Shown here one piece after another: positions 10,194-21,102 of a stretch of 64,000 nucleotides of DNA; the stretch's first letter is position 1, and each line of letters starts with the position of its first letter. The stretch covers positions 372,001 through 436,000 of the forward strand of contig VLTN01000012.1 in NCBI GenBank assembly GCA_008330645.1, in the 5' to 3' direction. The DNA is from Cafeteria roenbergensis. Its lineage: Eukaryota > Sar > Bigyra > Bicosoecida > Cafeteriaceae. The notes beneath the pieces were generated by a model, which saw nothing but the letters and a program-made list of their open reading frames with translations, was not told the origin of the DNA and did no database searches. The position numbers and the translations under genes were made by a program.

Positions 10194-11731
10194 TCACTCG
10201 GCCTCCGCGGCGGCCGCGCCAGCCCCAGCGCGGCACCACTCGGGCTCCTCGCCCGTGTCCTCCACTACCTCCAGGTAGTCTGCAAGCGCGCGCTTGAACT
10301 CCTCCGCGCTGACGGACCCAGGCTCCGTGACGTCGTACCGCTCTGCCGCCCGCTGGTAGATTGCGGCAAACGCCCCCGCGCTCAGGTACGAGTACCCGAT
10401 GCTGTCGAAGAGCTCCCGGAGCTCCGCCACTTCGCGCTTCTTTGCAAAGTCGGAGTGGTCCACGCCGCGGGTCATGAACCTGGACGGGTTGACCAGCGAC
10501 TTGAGGGGAGCGTCCTGGCCAAAGTTCTGCGGCTCTGCGATTGAAAAGTTGCGCGGTGGCACGTCCGTGCGCAGGGAGGGGATTCCAAACACCCTGTCCG
10601 GGTCCGTGGTCGTGTTGCGGAAGCCAGGGCGGGTGGCCTTGCCCAGGTCGGCGTCGGGCATCATTTCCTCCTCCGTAAAGTCGCCTCGAAGGCACTCCGC
10701 CGCGCCCCACGTGTCCCCCGATGCGGGGGGCCTCCCGAAGCTGTCGGGGGGCGCTCGCTTGTAAGCCGCCAGCCCGAGGGCTCGCGGCTTGCCCACCTGG
10801 TCCGTGGAGAACATCCGCGCCGCAGCCACGCGGCGAGGGATGACCTTTGCCGCCGGGGCGAGCGCGTCGGTGTCCGGATCCAGACACTTCGACACCCCTC
10901 CAGCATCGGCATGCCTGGCAACGACACCGAACCTGTGGGACGACGGGTCGACCCGGGCCCGAGACCAGTCGACCATGCGCGTGCGCTGCTCGCCGGGGGC
11001 AAAGGCGCCGTGGCTCTTCTTGTAGACCTTCTCGGCCTCCTCGTACTCGGGGTGGTCCACGGGGCAGGTGAGCTCCTTCGTGGTGATGCCGCTGCGGCCC
11101 GAGGGCTTCCCGAACGCGAAGCCCGGGTCCGCCGTCTTGGCGGGCCGTGACTGGTACGAATAGGACTGGCCCAGGCGTTCCCTGGCCGCGGTGCGGTAAA
11201 CGGCCTCGGCCTTGGACTGCAGCAGGCACAACCAAGGGCAGTCGCGCGGCGCAAGCGCAGCGATTGCGGCGGCAGGCGTGCTCAGCACTCGAGCGCACGC
11301 GAGCACGAGGTAACCCCCTCCGACCACACCGTCCCGACCCATTGGCGAAGGACTTGCGCGGCGAGCAGTGCGGCGCCCGTGCTGCTGCTGCTGCTGCTGC
11401 TGGGACGCCCCGAGCGACGGAATGAGCTCACGGCCTCGTACTCCTGCAGCGGAGTCATGCTATTGTCCATGGCCTGCGCAGCCGGCACGTCCTTGGGCTT
11501 CACCTGGCCAAAGAACCGGGTGTCGTCGACCTTGTCGTCGCGCATGGGCCCAGCTGGCCGGACCCTGACGCCGGGCTCCGCCGGGACACGGAATCGGCGC
11601 AGGCGCTCCGGCGTCGACGGCCTTCCGCCAAAGTCCAGGGCCGCCGCAGCCGAATCGTCCGCGCCATAGTTCTTCACGCCTGCCGGGCGAACAGTGCCCT
11701 TCGCCCCTCGCGTCAACGCCGGGGCCGCCAT
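10194..11731 (-). CDS. EFHB: EF-hand domain family member B-like protein (EFHB/CFAP21)
   Basis: Two exons, 11731-11432 and 11216-10194, give 440 residues; the intron is GTGAGC...CTGCAG, phase 0. The protein carries the repeated short FG-containing elements of EFHB (for example FAFGKPSG, the DRVFGIPSLR segment, and PQNFGQDAP) and a degenerate C-terminal EF-hand pair around SIGYSYLSAGAFAAIYQ and SVSAEEFKRAL. EFHB is an axonemal microtubule inner protein of doublet microtubules in animals and algae, so the gene implies a motile flagellum. The protein is about half the length of vertebrate EFHB and lacks its long N-terminus. A (CTG)7 tract lies inside the intron. The C-terminus is Ala/Glu-rich. 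Alternative identity: another FAP protein with the same FG repeats. Confidence 0.65.
11382..11402. repeat. (CTG)7 microsatellite in EFHB intron
   Basis: Seven CTG units read as CAG in the EFHB pre-mRNA, about 30 nt downstream of the donor site. Confidence 0.9.
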
Positions 11732-11953
11732 GACGCAGACCCTCGCCGCCAGCCGTTGCGAGTGCGCTCAACAGCTCGGACCGGCTCTGCCGGCAAATTT
11801 TGTTCGGACTTGTGCGCGTGCTGCTGAGCGTCGTTCCGTGCGTGAACCGGGTGCAGAGGGGCGCGAGAGGCCGCGCGGCGCATGGACCGCAGGTGTTGCA
11901 AGGGGGCGTTGCATGAATTGCCCTCAAGGCGCGGCTGCAAGCGCTGCTGCCGG
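11732..11953. other. Intergenic upstream of EFHB
   Basis: Contains the EFHB 5' region and the 3' end of the next minus-strand gene. No element is recognised. Confidence 0.4.
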
Positions 11954-13434
11954 CTATGCCCGCTCAGTCCAAGGCGACGGCTCGCACGAGGCGCCGGCCG
12001 CCCCGGCGCAGTGCGAGGGTGTCCTCGTCCCGGAGGCTGTGTGACGCGTGGCAGAGGCGGGCGCAGTCGGCGCCAGCGTGGCGGCAACTGCGCGAGCCAG
12101 GGGTGACGGCTGGCTGGCCGACAGCACTGCCCTGCGCGCCTCCGCCCGTACGGCGCGGGCCGCCGCAGCAGCCATTGGGAAGGACGAGACGAGCTCTGCC
12201 ACGGCCGCCGCTGGGCCCCAGGCGAGGGGCAACAGCCCGCAGTCAAGGGCGGCGACGGCCGGCTCGCCAGCACAGTCGTGGGCGGCGAGGGCGCCGAGGC
12301 CCGCTGCGGAGAAGGAGGCCGAACACGCAAACGTGCCGGCGCACGCCCTTGCTAGGCGGCGGGCGGGCGGCGACGGCGGGAGGAGCCGGGCGGCGAGGAG
12401 GGCTTCGGCGACGCTTGCGGCGGCAGCGGCCATAGCAACCACATTGGCTGCGGCAGCTGCCTGCTCCGGCTGAGGGCAGCCCGAGGCTGCAGCGGCGTCG
12501 GAGGAAGGCCCCTCCATGCGCCATGATGCAGCCAGAGAGGGCAGGGCGAGGTCGCGCAGCTGCTGCGGCCAGTGGCTGGAAGGCGGCGCGGCAGCTAGCA
12601 CGTCCGCAGCCGCGGGGCTCGCGCCGTCGCCAGCCAGCGTCCCAGTGGCCTCAAGCAGGGCCTCGGCAAGCTGGACCACGGCGTCGGTAGCAGCCACGCC
12701 AGGGGCTGCTGACAGGGCGGCACGGAGCGCGCCCGCAGCCTCGGCCAGGGAAGCTGCGGAGCCCGAGCCTGCGGGTGGCGCGCGCAGCGCTGCGAGACCT
12801 GCCGCCGCAAGCTGGTCGGGGCTCGGGCGGGCAGGGGCGGCGCCGGGCAACGGGGCGTCGCTTGGAAGGCAGGCGGCCTCCCATGCGTGCTGAACGGAGA
12901 GAGCAGCTGCATGGGCCGGCGAGGTGATTGGAGCGACGTCAGCGCACGCCAGGATGCCCCAAGCGCTGGAGGAGGGCTTTGCGGCCGCGGGAACGGGAGC
13001 TGTTGGCTCGTGCGCGGCGCCGGGTTCAACGCCGGCGTCGGCCAGGTCTTGGCAGGCCTGCAGCCCGTGGTCGGCCCAGCTGCCGTGGCCGGGGGCATCT
13101 GGCGGCGGGAGGCGGAGCGAGGCCCGCAGGCAGGTGCCTGCCCAGTGGGAGGAGCAGGGGGGGTCGTCTGGATCTGCCCCGTCACCTGCGCGGCCAATGG
13201 CGGCGGCCACGCCAGCAAGCGCCTCAGCCAGCGGGTCTGGCTCCAGCTCTCTAGCCCCTGCGCCCACGCTCCGGCGCAGCCACTTGGTGGCCGCCCGCAC
13301 AGCGCCGAGCACGCCGCGCCGCTCGGCCCCATCGACAGAAGACTCATCGTGGGGGTCCTGCTCGCCGGCCGAGGCGGCAGTCAGAGTTGGGTCAGCGTCC
13401 GAAGGATGCGGGTATGACGGAGGCGGGGGGGGGA

Positions 13435-13482
<48 letters not shown>

Positions 13483-16156
13483 CTGTGTGGTGGGGCCCTT
13501 GCTGCTTTTGCCGCGGGCGGCCCACGCTCGCGGGGTCGGACGAGGGGGCCGAGGCGGAGCGCTGCCTCTGTGGCCTCGGCTGCGACGGTGGTCCGAGGTC
13601 GAGCGGAAGCGCTGGGGGCACGCTTGCCGGGGCCAGAGAAGAGGGCGCGCCGTCCCGCAGCAGGCCAGTCGCGGCTGAGTCCTTGCGAGAGCGGCGGCCG
13701 TGGCGCCGCGGTGGGGCGTCTGCCCCTGCCTTCGCACCCGGGAAGGACACGGAGACGGGCGGCTCGGGCGGAAGCTCCAGGGGCATGTGGTGCGGCTGCG
13801 GCGCAATGTCGACGCCCCACAGCGCGGCGTCGATGATGGGCGGCGGCGGTACGGCCAGGAACTCCCCCGCGTCGGGCTCGGATGCGGCCGCTGCCTTGGC
13901 CCGGGGCTTGGGGGAGCGAGGGCTTGGCTCGGAAGGAGCGTGCTGCGGTTTCGTGGCACCCGGCGCTTGCTGTCCCTTGGAGGGGTCGTTGGCTTGCCTC
14001 CGCTCCGCAACCCTTCGCCACTCGTGCCTGAGCTGCTGCGCCCTGGCTTTGCGGATGCGCTTCTTGGAGGGCACAAATGGCTCTGCCTCGGGCTCTGCTG
14101 CTGGCTTGGGAGTGGCGGCAGGCCGCTTCGCGGGCGGAGGGGTGGTTGTCGGAGCGGGAGCCGGCTCGCTGCTGACTGATGCGCGCGGCTGGCTCCCAGG
14201 AAGAGACGGCGTGGAGCGAGGCGGCGCCAGGTCTGTGCGCAGCTCCTCAAGCAGCGAGGCGGTCCGTGCTGAGGGCAGGCTGGCCTCGTTGAAGGCTTGC
14301 TGAGCTGGATGGTGGGCCGGCCTGGGCTTGGGGGCTGGTGGGGGCGTGGACGCCATGGCGGGAGCGGACTCGGCACTCTTTGCTACGGCCGGCTCGGCTG
14401 GAGCAGAGGCGGTTGGCGCAGCACCCGCCGCAGCTTGGGCCTCCGCAGCGGCCTTGGCCTCCGCCGCAGCTTGGGCCTCCGCAGCGGCCTTGGCCTCCGC
14501 CGCAGCTTGGGCCTCCGCAGCGGCCTTGGCCTCCGCCGCAGCTTGGGCCTCCGCAGCGGCCTTGGCCTCCGCCGCAGCGTGGGCCTCCGCAGCGGCCTTG
14601 GCCTCCGCCGCAGCGTGGGCCTCCGCAGCGGCCTTGGCCTCCGCCGCAGCTTGGGCCTCCGCAGCGGCCTTGGCCTCCGCCGCAGCTTGGGCCTCCGCAG
14701 CGGCCTTGGCCTCCGCCACGGCTGTTGCCTTGGCTGCAGGTGTCATCTCCTGGTCCGTGGGCCCAACCAAAGCGCGAGCAACGGCGCCTGCTCCGCCGAC
14801 GGCCTGAAGCGCCTCGTCCGCCAGGCGCACTGCGGTGCGAAGCGCCACGGCTTGCAGGCCTTCTGGCTCGGCCGGAGCTGTCGTGTGGGCCATCATCCCG
14901 AGGGACAAGCACACCTTCATGGCCTCTGGCGACACGTATCCGGCCTGCAGGAGCAGCGCTGCAGATTGCTGAGGCGACAGCGATGCGTCTCGCCATGTGG
15001 CGCCACACTCCCCGCGCCCGAGCAGCTCCGGCCTGGCACAGCGCGCTGCTGGGCCCGCAAAACCAGCAGTGGCGGCCTCGAGGACGAGCGTGTCGGCGAG
15101 CATGCGGAGAAAGGTCGGGCCGGGGGCCACCAGCAGCTGGGCTGCGCGGTCGGCAAGCTCTGCGCGGAGCGCCGCTGCAAGGGCGTCGGCCTCGAGTTTG
15201 AGGGCCTCGCCAGTGGAGGGATCATGCGCCGTGCCGCGAGCGCGAGCCAGGGCGGCAATCGCAAGCGGCGAAGCCGGGCTTGCGGCAGCTGAACAGAGCG
15301 CGCGCAAATGCAGCGCCGCAGCCCGCTCGTCCCCGGAAGTCGGGGGCACGGAATCCGCAATTGCACAAACATGGGCCGCAAGCGTAGTGAGCACGCTGGC
15401 GGCGGTCTCCGTCCCCCCCACCAGCCCATACGGCTCTCCCACGCGGCTGCCAGCAGCTGCCTGGCGTCCAACGGCCAGCGCGGTCGCACGTGCAGCTGAG
15501 ACCCAGCGGCCGAACCGGATGTCCCCGGATGCTGCTGCAAGCCAGAACCGCTCGGTGAGCATGAAGCTGGCATCTGGTCCCGAGGCCGTGGCAGCCTTGG
15601 AGCAGTGATGGGCGGGCGATGCAGCAGCCCCGCCTCGCGCAGCGGCGCGGCTCGCATCGCACAGCGCCGCCACCAACGCCGCGAACCCGGGAGCAACCGA
15701 CTCGCGCCATGCCGTGGCCTCATCATTGCCAGTGCGCCGAGATGCGCAGCCGGGAGCGGTCGTAGAGCAAGCAAGCCGGGCAAAAGTCTGTGGCTTTCGC
15801 CCTGCCGCCGAAATGGCCTTGACCGGCAGGCCTGCCAGCCCGGCCGCTCGTGATGTTGCGCCTGACGCCATACCGCTTGCGCGCAAGGCCGGCAGGTGGC
15901 ACTCCGCCGCCGCGCTGTGCGCTGGCATTGCCGAGGCTCGCGCTTGCGTGTGCCGGCAGAGCCCCAGCGACAGCTCGAGCAGCGCGTGCCCGCCAACCGA
16001 TGTTCCATGGCCAGCTGAGACGGAAGGCGAGGCCATCGCTTGCATGTCTCTTGCATTGTGTGCGAGGTCTGACTCGTGTGCCTCAGTGGGGACGGCTGCC
16101 CGCTTGCGAGGAGTGCGTGGTGAGCGCGTCGCCAAGGCCGCAGCCGGAAGCCACAT
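11954..16156 (-). CDS. Very large Ala-rich protein with poly-Q and 12-residue repeats, unrecognised
   Basis: A single open frame runs from ATG at 16156 to the stop at 11954 (about 1400 residues) with no obvious intron. The N-terminal 470 residues are Ala-rich but look folded, probably helical-repeat-like, with regular Leu and few Pro. An eight-fold 12-residue repeat (AEAKAAAEAQAA type) follows and should form a long charged helix. Next is a Pro/Ser/Arg-rich disordered part containing a run of about 15 Gln before VPPPPP. The C-terminal 400 residues are again Ala/Leu-rich and helical. I cannot name a family. Introns could be hidden, because stops are rare at this base composition. The neighbour downstream on the same strand is EFHB. 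Confidence 0.6.
13436..13480. repeat. (CTG)15 trinucleotide repeat encoding poly-Gln
   Basis: About fifteen CTG units on the plus strand read as CAG codons in the minus-strand gene, giving a pure poly-Gln tract. Pure repeats of this size are usually length-polymorphic. Confidence 0.9.
14430..14717 (-). repeat. Coding minisatellite, 36 bp x 8
   Basis: Eight tandem 36-bp units encode AEAKAAAEA[Q/H]AA. Units 3 and 4 (in protein order) have His instead of Gln through a single-base change. The unit is a multiple of three, so copy-number change preserves frame. The protein stretch should be a single long Ala/Glu/Lys helix. Confidence 0.9.
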
Positions 16157-16412
16157 TCCTTTGATACTGGACCACAACAAAGGCCACAGGCCTCGAACGC
16201 GATATCAGGAGCACCTCATCCGCGTATCGTGCACTCGGTTGCCGCCATCGAGGCGCGCAACGCCAGCCAGGCTGTTCGACAATGACGTCAGGTCAGCTGC
16301 TCGCGACCTCCGCAAGCGCGAGGCAGCACTGCCACGGCCCGCTGCGCGATGGGCCCGGGACCCCTGCAGCCCGACTAAGACACGTTCCACCGCACAATTG
16401 AGAAGCGAGCGG
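16157..16412. other. Intergenic, less GC-rich
   Basis: Separates two minus-strand genes. No feature is recognised. Confidence 0.4.
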
Positions 16413-19400
16413 TCAGACAGGGCCCTGGGCGAGGGGGCTTGAGCGTGCGGACACGGCCAGGGCGCGCGACGGGGCTCCCTGTGCTGGCGGGGCGCACTCG
16501 ACGCCGGCCGCCTCCAGCGCAGCCTGGAGCGACCGCGCCTGAGATGCGCCAGCCGACGCCTTCTCCACGATGCAGGCAGCTGGCACAAGCCTGCTGGCCT
16601 GCTCGAGCAGGGCCGACCGAGCGGGCTCGCCGGTGAGGCACACGATGTAGGGCCGCGGCTCGTCCGCAGGCCACAAGCGCAGCATCTCCGCGATGGCCGC
16701 TGGGCCAGTCATGGTGGGCATTTGGAGGTCCGTCAGCACGAGCCGAGGAAGCACCAGCGGCAGCGCCGCCGCGGATGGGTCGGCGAGAACCCCGCCGCCC
16801 AGGCGCCGCGGCACCCTCCGCTCTGTTGCGGCGGCTGCGGGCCCTTGGGGCGCGACTTTCCGCCGCGGGGGCCTGGTGTCGGAAGGCGACCGCGGGCGCG
16901 TGCCGTGGGCGACGAGCCCGATGCCAGTGGCCACGCTCATCCGTCCGTCGCTCAGCGGCGCGTGCCCGAGGCTCTTGGTGGACGCAACGCGCTGAAGCGA
17001 GCCCTTGGGGTGAAGTGGCTTCTTCTCGCCAGAGCCGGTGAGCTCCGCCACGCCGGACTGGGCCCGGGATGGGGAGCCGATGCTGCGCACACCGGCCCCG
17101 GCCTCCCGCTCGGCGAATGGCGCGCGGGCCCTCCCCAGCCCCCCGTAGGTTGCGGCAAGGCTCCCGTCAGACACGTTGGCGTCCGACTCGTGGGCGCCGG
17201 GAAGCTGATCCATTGCGTCGTCGTCCAGGGCGAGGATCGACTCGCTCTGCCCCGGGTGCTCCAGTGTGCCGGGCGAGCTGGCAGCCGCCGAGGAGAGCGA
17301 CGCCTCCTGCCCCCCGCCGGCCGCCTCGCCGCCCGCTGCGGTCGCAGGGGCCGCCAAACCCGCTGGCGGGGCGTCGGCGTCGGCAGGCGCCGCCCGGTCT
17401 GAGGAGAGAGGTCCCCCCACGTCCTCCTCCAGCGCCGACAGCCTTGTCGTCGTTCGCTTTGTCGGGACTGCCCGTGAGGGCTCAAGGAAAGACGAGTCCG
17501 GCTGTCCCAGCCTTCGCTTGGCTGGAGAGCCAGAACGCGCGCCCACGCTGCCGAAGCCCTGGCTCCAGCCCTGCGGCGAGGCCCGCATGCGGGCGGGAGA
17601 GTCAGTGGCGAGGGCTCTCCGTGGCCGCGACCCGGTGCTCGCAGACCCCGGGCCCACAACCTGGTTCATGGGGGAGGCGTGCGAGCTCACCCCTTGCGCG
17701 GCGAAGGCCCCCCCGCCAACGATCCCGATCGCCTCCTGGGCCGTGTCCACCACAAGGCCGCTCGGCTTGCCGCTGGCCGCCCACGCTGGCTGCGACTGCT
17801 GTCGTACGCTCGGGTCGCCGATGCTGGGCGAGATGCCGCCCACGGCCCCGACAGGGGGCATTTGCCGGGAGGACAGTTCCGGAGGCAGGGCTCCCCCAGC
17901 TCTGTGCCTCGCCAACCGCTCCATCACCTGCTTGACGCGATCCACGATGTCAATGCCGTCGTGCAGGCACACGATATCCGAGGTTGGAATCCCAAGCAGT
18001 TTTGCCAGGATGCGAGCGGACGATCGCTGCATCGACGGCACGTCATCGACGCACCACACCGACCCGGGCTTGAAATCGGGGTGTCGCGAGGCCACCGAGC
18101 TCGCCCCGGAAGCCTGCCGCTTCGCCAGGCGCCGCTGCTCTCGCTCTGTCCGCGACCGCACGCTCCGCGGAGGCCCTTCTGACGCTACGCTGTCACCGCC
18201 GTCCCGCTGCCGGTGTTGCTGCTGTCTCTGCGGCTTGTGCCTCCGCCGCTGCTGTTGATGCTGTTGCTGCTGCTGTGCGTGCGCCGAGGCGGCGTGGGCC
18301 GCAGGCCAGCGCCTGTGAGCGTCGTCTGGCCTGGCAGTTGGCTGGGCCCAAGTGTCGGCGTTGACCGACAACAAGTCGGGATGAGACCGCCCCGCGGTCG
18401 AAGCCACGTGCGTGCCGAAGGCCCGACTTGTCATCAGGGTGGCGGTTGAACCGGCCTCCATGGCGTGCAACCGCGCCGCCAACTGGGGCCTCGACCGGGC
18501 GAGCAGCTCAACCTCCAAGGTTCGCCCCGACTGCTTGCCCACAGCCAGCCAGCCGGCGGCCAGGAGCCTGGCAAAGCACGCCTCCACCCTAGCCTGCTCG
18601 ATGTCCTTGCGCGCTTCTGCGGTGCACTGGACAGAGAGGCCTACCCAAAACCCTGTCGAAGCGTCGAGCTCCAGATCGCCGGCAGCCCATCCCAGCACGA
18701 AGTCGCAGTCGCCGCTGCTCCCCGGCCTGCTGGCCCACCCAGGGCAGCAGTGGCGTGACCGCGCAGTGCCAGACCGGCCCCGGCTGCTTCGCCGCTCGAT
18801 CAGACTGCAAACCAGGCCGCCGCTGGCAAGCGCCCCGCCGTGGCCGGTCCGTAGCTGGACGATTGGGCCGTCGGGCAGCTGCAGCATCGCCGGTCGCACA
18901 CGCTGGATGCGCCGTGCCGGCTTCGTGCGCCTGCCAGCGACGCGCTCGTCTCGTGGGCTGGAACGGCGCGGAGACGCACGCTTGCCAGCAAGTTGCACTG
19001 TGCCCACCTGTCCGATCCACGCTGCGAAACTTAGAACAACGTCGTCCACCGCGTGCCACATGCCCAATGGCCCGCAGGGAGGGCTGAGAGTCGTCGGCGT
19101 CCCCCACGACCGTGCGGGTGCTGCGCGAAAGCCTGCGAGCGGCTCTTCTCGTGATGGTTCCGCTGTCATATGAGAAGCGACATCAGCACGCGGTGGCCCC
19201 TTGCCGCTTCCTGCCGCGCTGGGCGGCGTCCCGAGTTCGGTCATCCCAACAAGGCCTCTCAGTGCCGGGTTCAGCTGGGCAAGAGCCAGCGCGGCCTTGA
19301 CTTGCCCGGCGTTTGCGTCGCGCGAGGCGGCAGGGTCCGGGACGGCTTGCACCCAGGTCGCTCCCACCACGCCGTGGAGCTCCGCTGCCGCCTGAGCCAC

Positions 19401-20282
19401 GCAAAGCCAGGCCGAGTCGCTGTGTAGAGCGCTGGTTGAGGCCGGGACAGGGTCGCGGGACAAGTCTGCCTCCCCTGCCGAGGGCAGAAGCGACAAGATC
19501 ACCTGGGGCGTTTGAGACATGCCAAAGCTGAACTTGCCGGTTGCGTCCTGGGCAAGCGCCGACCCGCTCCGCGACGCCCCTGCCGGGCGCTCTCCTGCCT
19601 CGGGTGGGCCCTGGGAAGCTGGGCTGGAGACACGCGGCACTTCTGAGCTGCCCGCAGGGGCTCTGACAGCCGGAGTCGGCTTGGCAAGCGACGGCTTCTC
19701 GCGCGGCGCGAAAGCATCAGCTGGCTTGCCGGCACCACGCGTGCTCGAGTTGCTGGCTCTCGGCGAACCGGCCTTGGGCTCCGGGAGAGGAGGTTGTAGC
19801 TGATCGGTCGCCGTCTCGCGCTGCGCGAGCGCCTCCCGCAAGTTGGAGTAGGCGGCAGCCGCGGCTGCAGCGAGGTGTCTCTCGTCAAACGGCGAAAGCT
19901 CACGGGCCGCGAACAGCGCCCTTCCTCGTGGCTCGCGGGCCTGCTGGCCCACCTTGTACGCATTGCCGACAGGTGCGCGCGCAAGGAGCGCGAAAGTCAC
20001 CGCCGCAGCTCCAGCGGCGCAAGCTGACGCAGCAAGCGACATTGCAAGTGGCCACTGCCCGCCCTGGCAGCCGCACCCGGCGGCCAACGCCCAGATGCTC
20101 CCAGCAGCAGACACAAACACCAACGCAATCGTGGCGGCCGAGATCCCGGAGACGCAGCGCGGCTGGGATGCGCAGCGGCGGCCGCCGCCGAAGTCGACGT
20201 GGCTCCTCGCCCGCTGGCAAGGCGCACCAGAGGGGCGCTCGGGGCGGCCCGAGCGTGCGCCGCGCCGTGCAGCCAGGCCCAC
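16413..20282 (-). CDS. Degenerate membrane hybrid histidine kinase with split receiver domain (5' end unresolved)
   Basis: The open frame is 1289 codons, but its first in-frame ATG is at 20042, after the first hydrophobic segment, so an upstream exon is likely. Two transmembrane-like segments lie at about residues 46-68 and 78-103. A long Pro/Ser/Ala region follows. Around residues 530-550 the motif GDLELDASTGFWVGLSV resembles the end of a HATPase domain (GG.LEL.S..G..F...L), without clear N or G1 boxes. A receiver domain starts with SVWCVDDVP (acidic pair at about 746-747). It resumes only at LVLTDLQMPTMTG (phospho-acceptor Asp at about 1185), followed by VCLTGE (Thr about 1217) and VEKAS (Lys about 1241). 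About 390 disordered residues separate the two halves. The functions named are those of the families; phosphotransfer activity is unproven. Part of the insertion could be an unrecognised intron. Confidence 0.55.
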   Translation of the reverse strand: MGLAARRGARSGRPERPSGAPCQRARSHVDFGGGRRCASQPRCVSGISAATIALVFVSAAGSIWALAAGCGCQGGQWPLAMSLAASACAAGAAAVTFALLARAPVGNAYKVGQQAREPRGRALFAARELSPFDERHLAAAAAAAYSNLREALAQRETATDQLQPPLPEPKAGSPRASNSSTRGAGKPADAFAPREKPSLAKPTPAVRAPAGSSEVPRVSSPASQGPPEAGERPAGASRSGSALAQDATGKFSFGMSQTPQVILSLLPSAGEADLSRDPVPASTSALHSDSAWLCVAQAAAELHGVVGATWVQAVPDPAASRDANAGQVKAALALAQLNPALRGLVGMTELGTPPSAAGSGKGPPRADVASHMTAEPSREEPLAGFRAAPARSWGTPTTLSPPCGPLGMWHAVDDVVLSFAAWIGQVGTVQLAGKRASPRRSSPRDERVAGRRTKPARRIQRVRPAMLQLPDGPIVQLRTGHGGALASGGLVCSLIERRSSRGRSGTARSRHCCPGWASRPGSSGDCDFVLGWAAGDLELDASTGFWVGLSVQCTAEARKDIEQARVEACFARLLAAGWLAVGKQSGRTLEVELLARSRPQLAARLHAMEAGSTATLMTSRAFGTHVASTAGRSHPDLLSVNADTWAQPTARPDDAHRRWPAAHAASAHAQQQQQHQQQRRRHKPQRQQQHRQRDGGDSVASEGPPRSVRSRTEREQRRLAKRQASGASSVASRHPDFKPGSVWCVDDVPSMQRSSARILAKLLGIPTSDIVCLHDGIDIVDRVKQVMERLARHRAGGALPPELSSRQMPPVGAVGGISPSIGDPSVRQQSQPAWAASGKPSGLVVDTAQEAIGIVGGGAFAAQGVSSHASPMNQVVGPGSASTGSRPRRALATDSPARMRASPQGWSQGFGSVGARSGSPAKRRLGQPDSSFLEPSRAVPTKRTTTRLSALEEDVGGPLSSDRAAPADADAPPAGLAAPATAAGGEAAGGGQEASLSSAAASSPGTLEHPGQSESILALDDDAMDQLPGAHESDANVSDGSLAATYGGLGRARAPFAEREAGAGVRSIGSPSRAQSGVAELTGSGEKKPLHPKGSLQRVASTKSLGHAPLSDGRMSVATGIGLVAHGTRPRSPSDTRPPRRKVAPQGPAAAATERRVPRRLGGGVLADPSAAALPLVLPRLVLTDLQMPTMTGPAAIAEMLRLWPADEPRPYIVCLTGEPARSALLEQASRLVPAACIVEKASAGASQARSLQAALEAAGVECAPPAQGAPSRALAVSARSSPLAQGPV

Positions 20283-21102
20283 ACCGGGTTCGGGCTGCGG
20301 TGCGTCGCAGGGCGCGAGGTCGCCCCTGGAGCGACGTTCGCGAGTGGGGACGCGGCAGGCTGTCTGACAAGTTCGGAAGCTGGGTCGCTTCGCGAAAGTA
20401 GCGCCTGCAAGAGGAACGACGCCTCTGTTGCCAAAAACCGCCCAAACTTCGCCGGTCGCATCTCCGCCCGGAGCGGGGCGCAGAGGAGCCTGGCAGCCAG
20501 CCGCGGCCGCGGAAAGGCGCAGCTGCGCGTTTGCCGGCGAGCTGGCTGGGCGCTAGGCTGCCCCAAGTCTCCGCGCTGCTGTCGGTTTCTGCCCGTTCCA
20601 ATCGGACACTGCGTGACTTGCGGCAAGTCTCCCCTCCCTACTTTGACGCCAACGGCAAAGGCAGCTCTGGGCCTTCTCCCCAGCGCCGACGCCGATGCGT
20701 GCGAACGCTGGCGTGAGCAATGGGGGAGAGGGGCATCGTGTCGGGGCGGCTGTGCAGCGCTGCGGCGCCCTACTTCACCTAGGGCGCGCATGTGCCCAAA
20801 CCTGGCAGCTGCGGCGGGAAGCGGCAAGCAACTCTGGCCCTGGTCTGCTCCCCGACCACGCGCGGCAGCACACTCGCGCGTCGCTTGTCTTCTGGCAATG
20901 TGGGAGGGGGGCGCACGCTCGCAAGCTCCCAGCCGGAGTTGATTCAAGGGCGCAACAATCCCACGCATGCTGCAGCCAAGAGCGCGCCGCGGCACCCCCC
21001 CACACAGGCCGCGAGACGTGCACCAGGGGACCCATTGCTGCAGAAGGCCAAGGGGGGCAGAGAGGAGCGAGGCCTGGGGCTGCCGAGGCGCGAAGCACTG
21101 CC
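20283..21102. other. Upstream region of the hybrid-kinase-like gene; no clear gene
   Basis: About 820 bp between the kinase-like frame and the SLC26 stop codon. Probably it contains the missing first exon(s) of the kinase-like gene. A minus-strand ATG around 20460 opens a frame beginning MRPAKFGRFLATEASF, but I could not join it with confidence. Confidence 0.4.

Noticed and set aside
11403-11431. Poly-Ser tract in EFHB
   Set aside because: It arises only if the EFHB intron with its CTG repeat is translated. Splicing at GTGAGC gives a continuous EFHB-like sequence.
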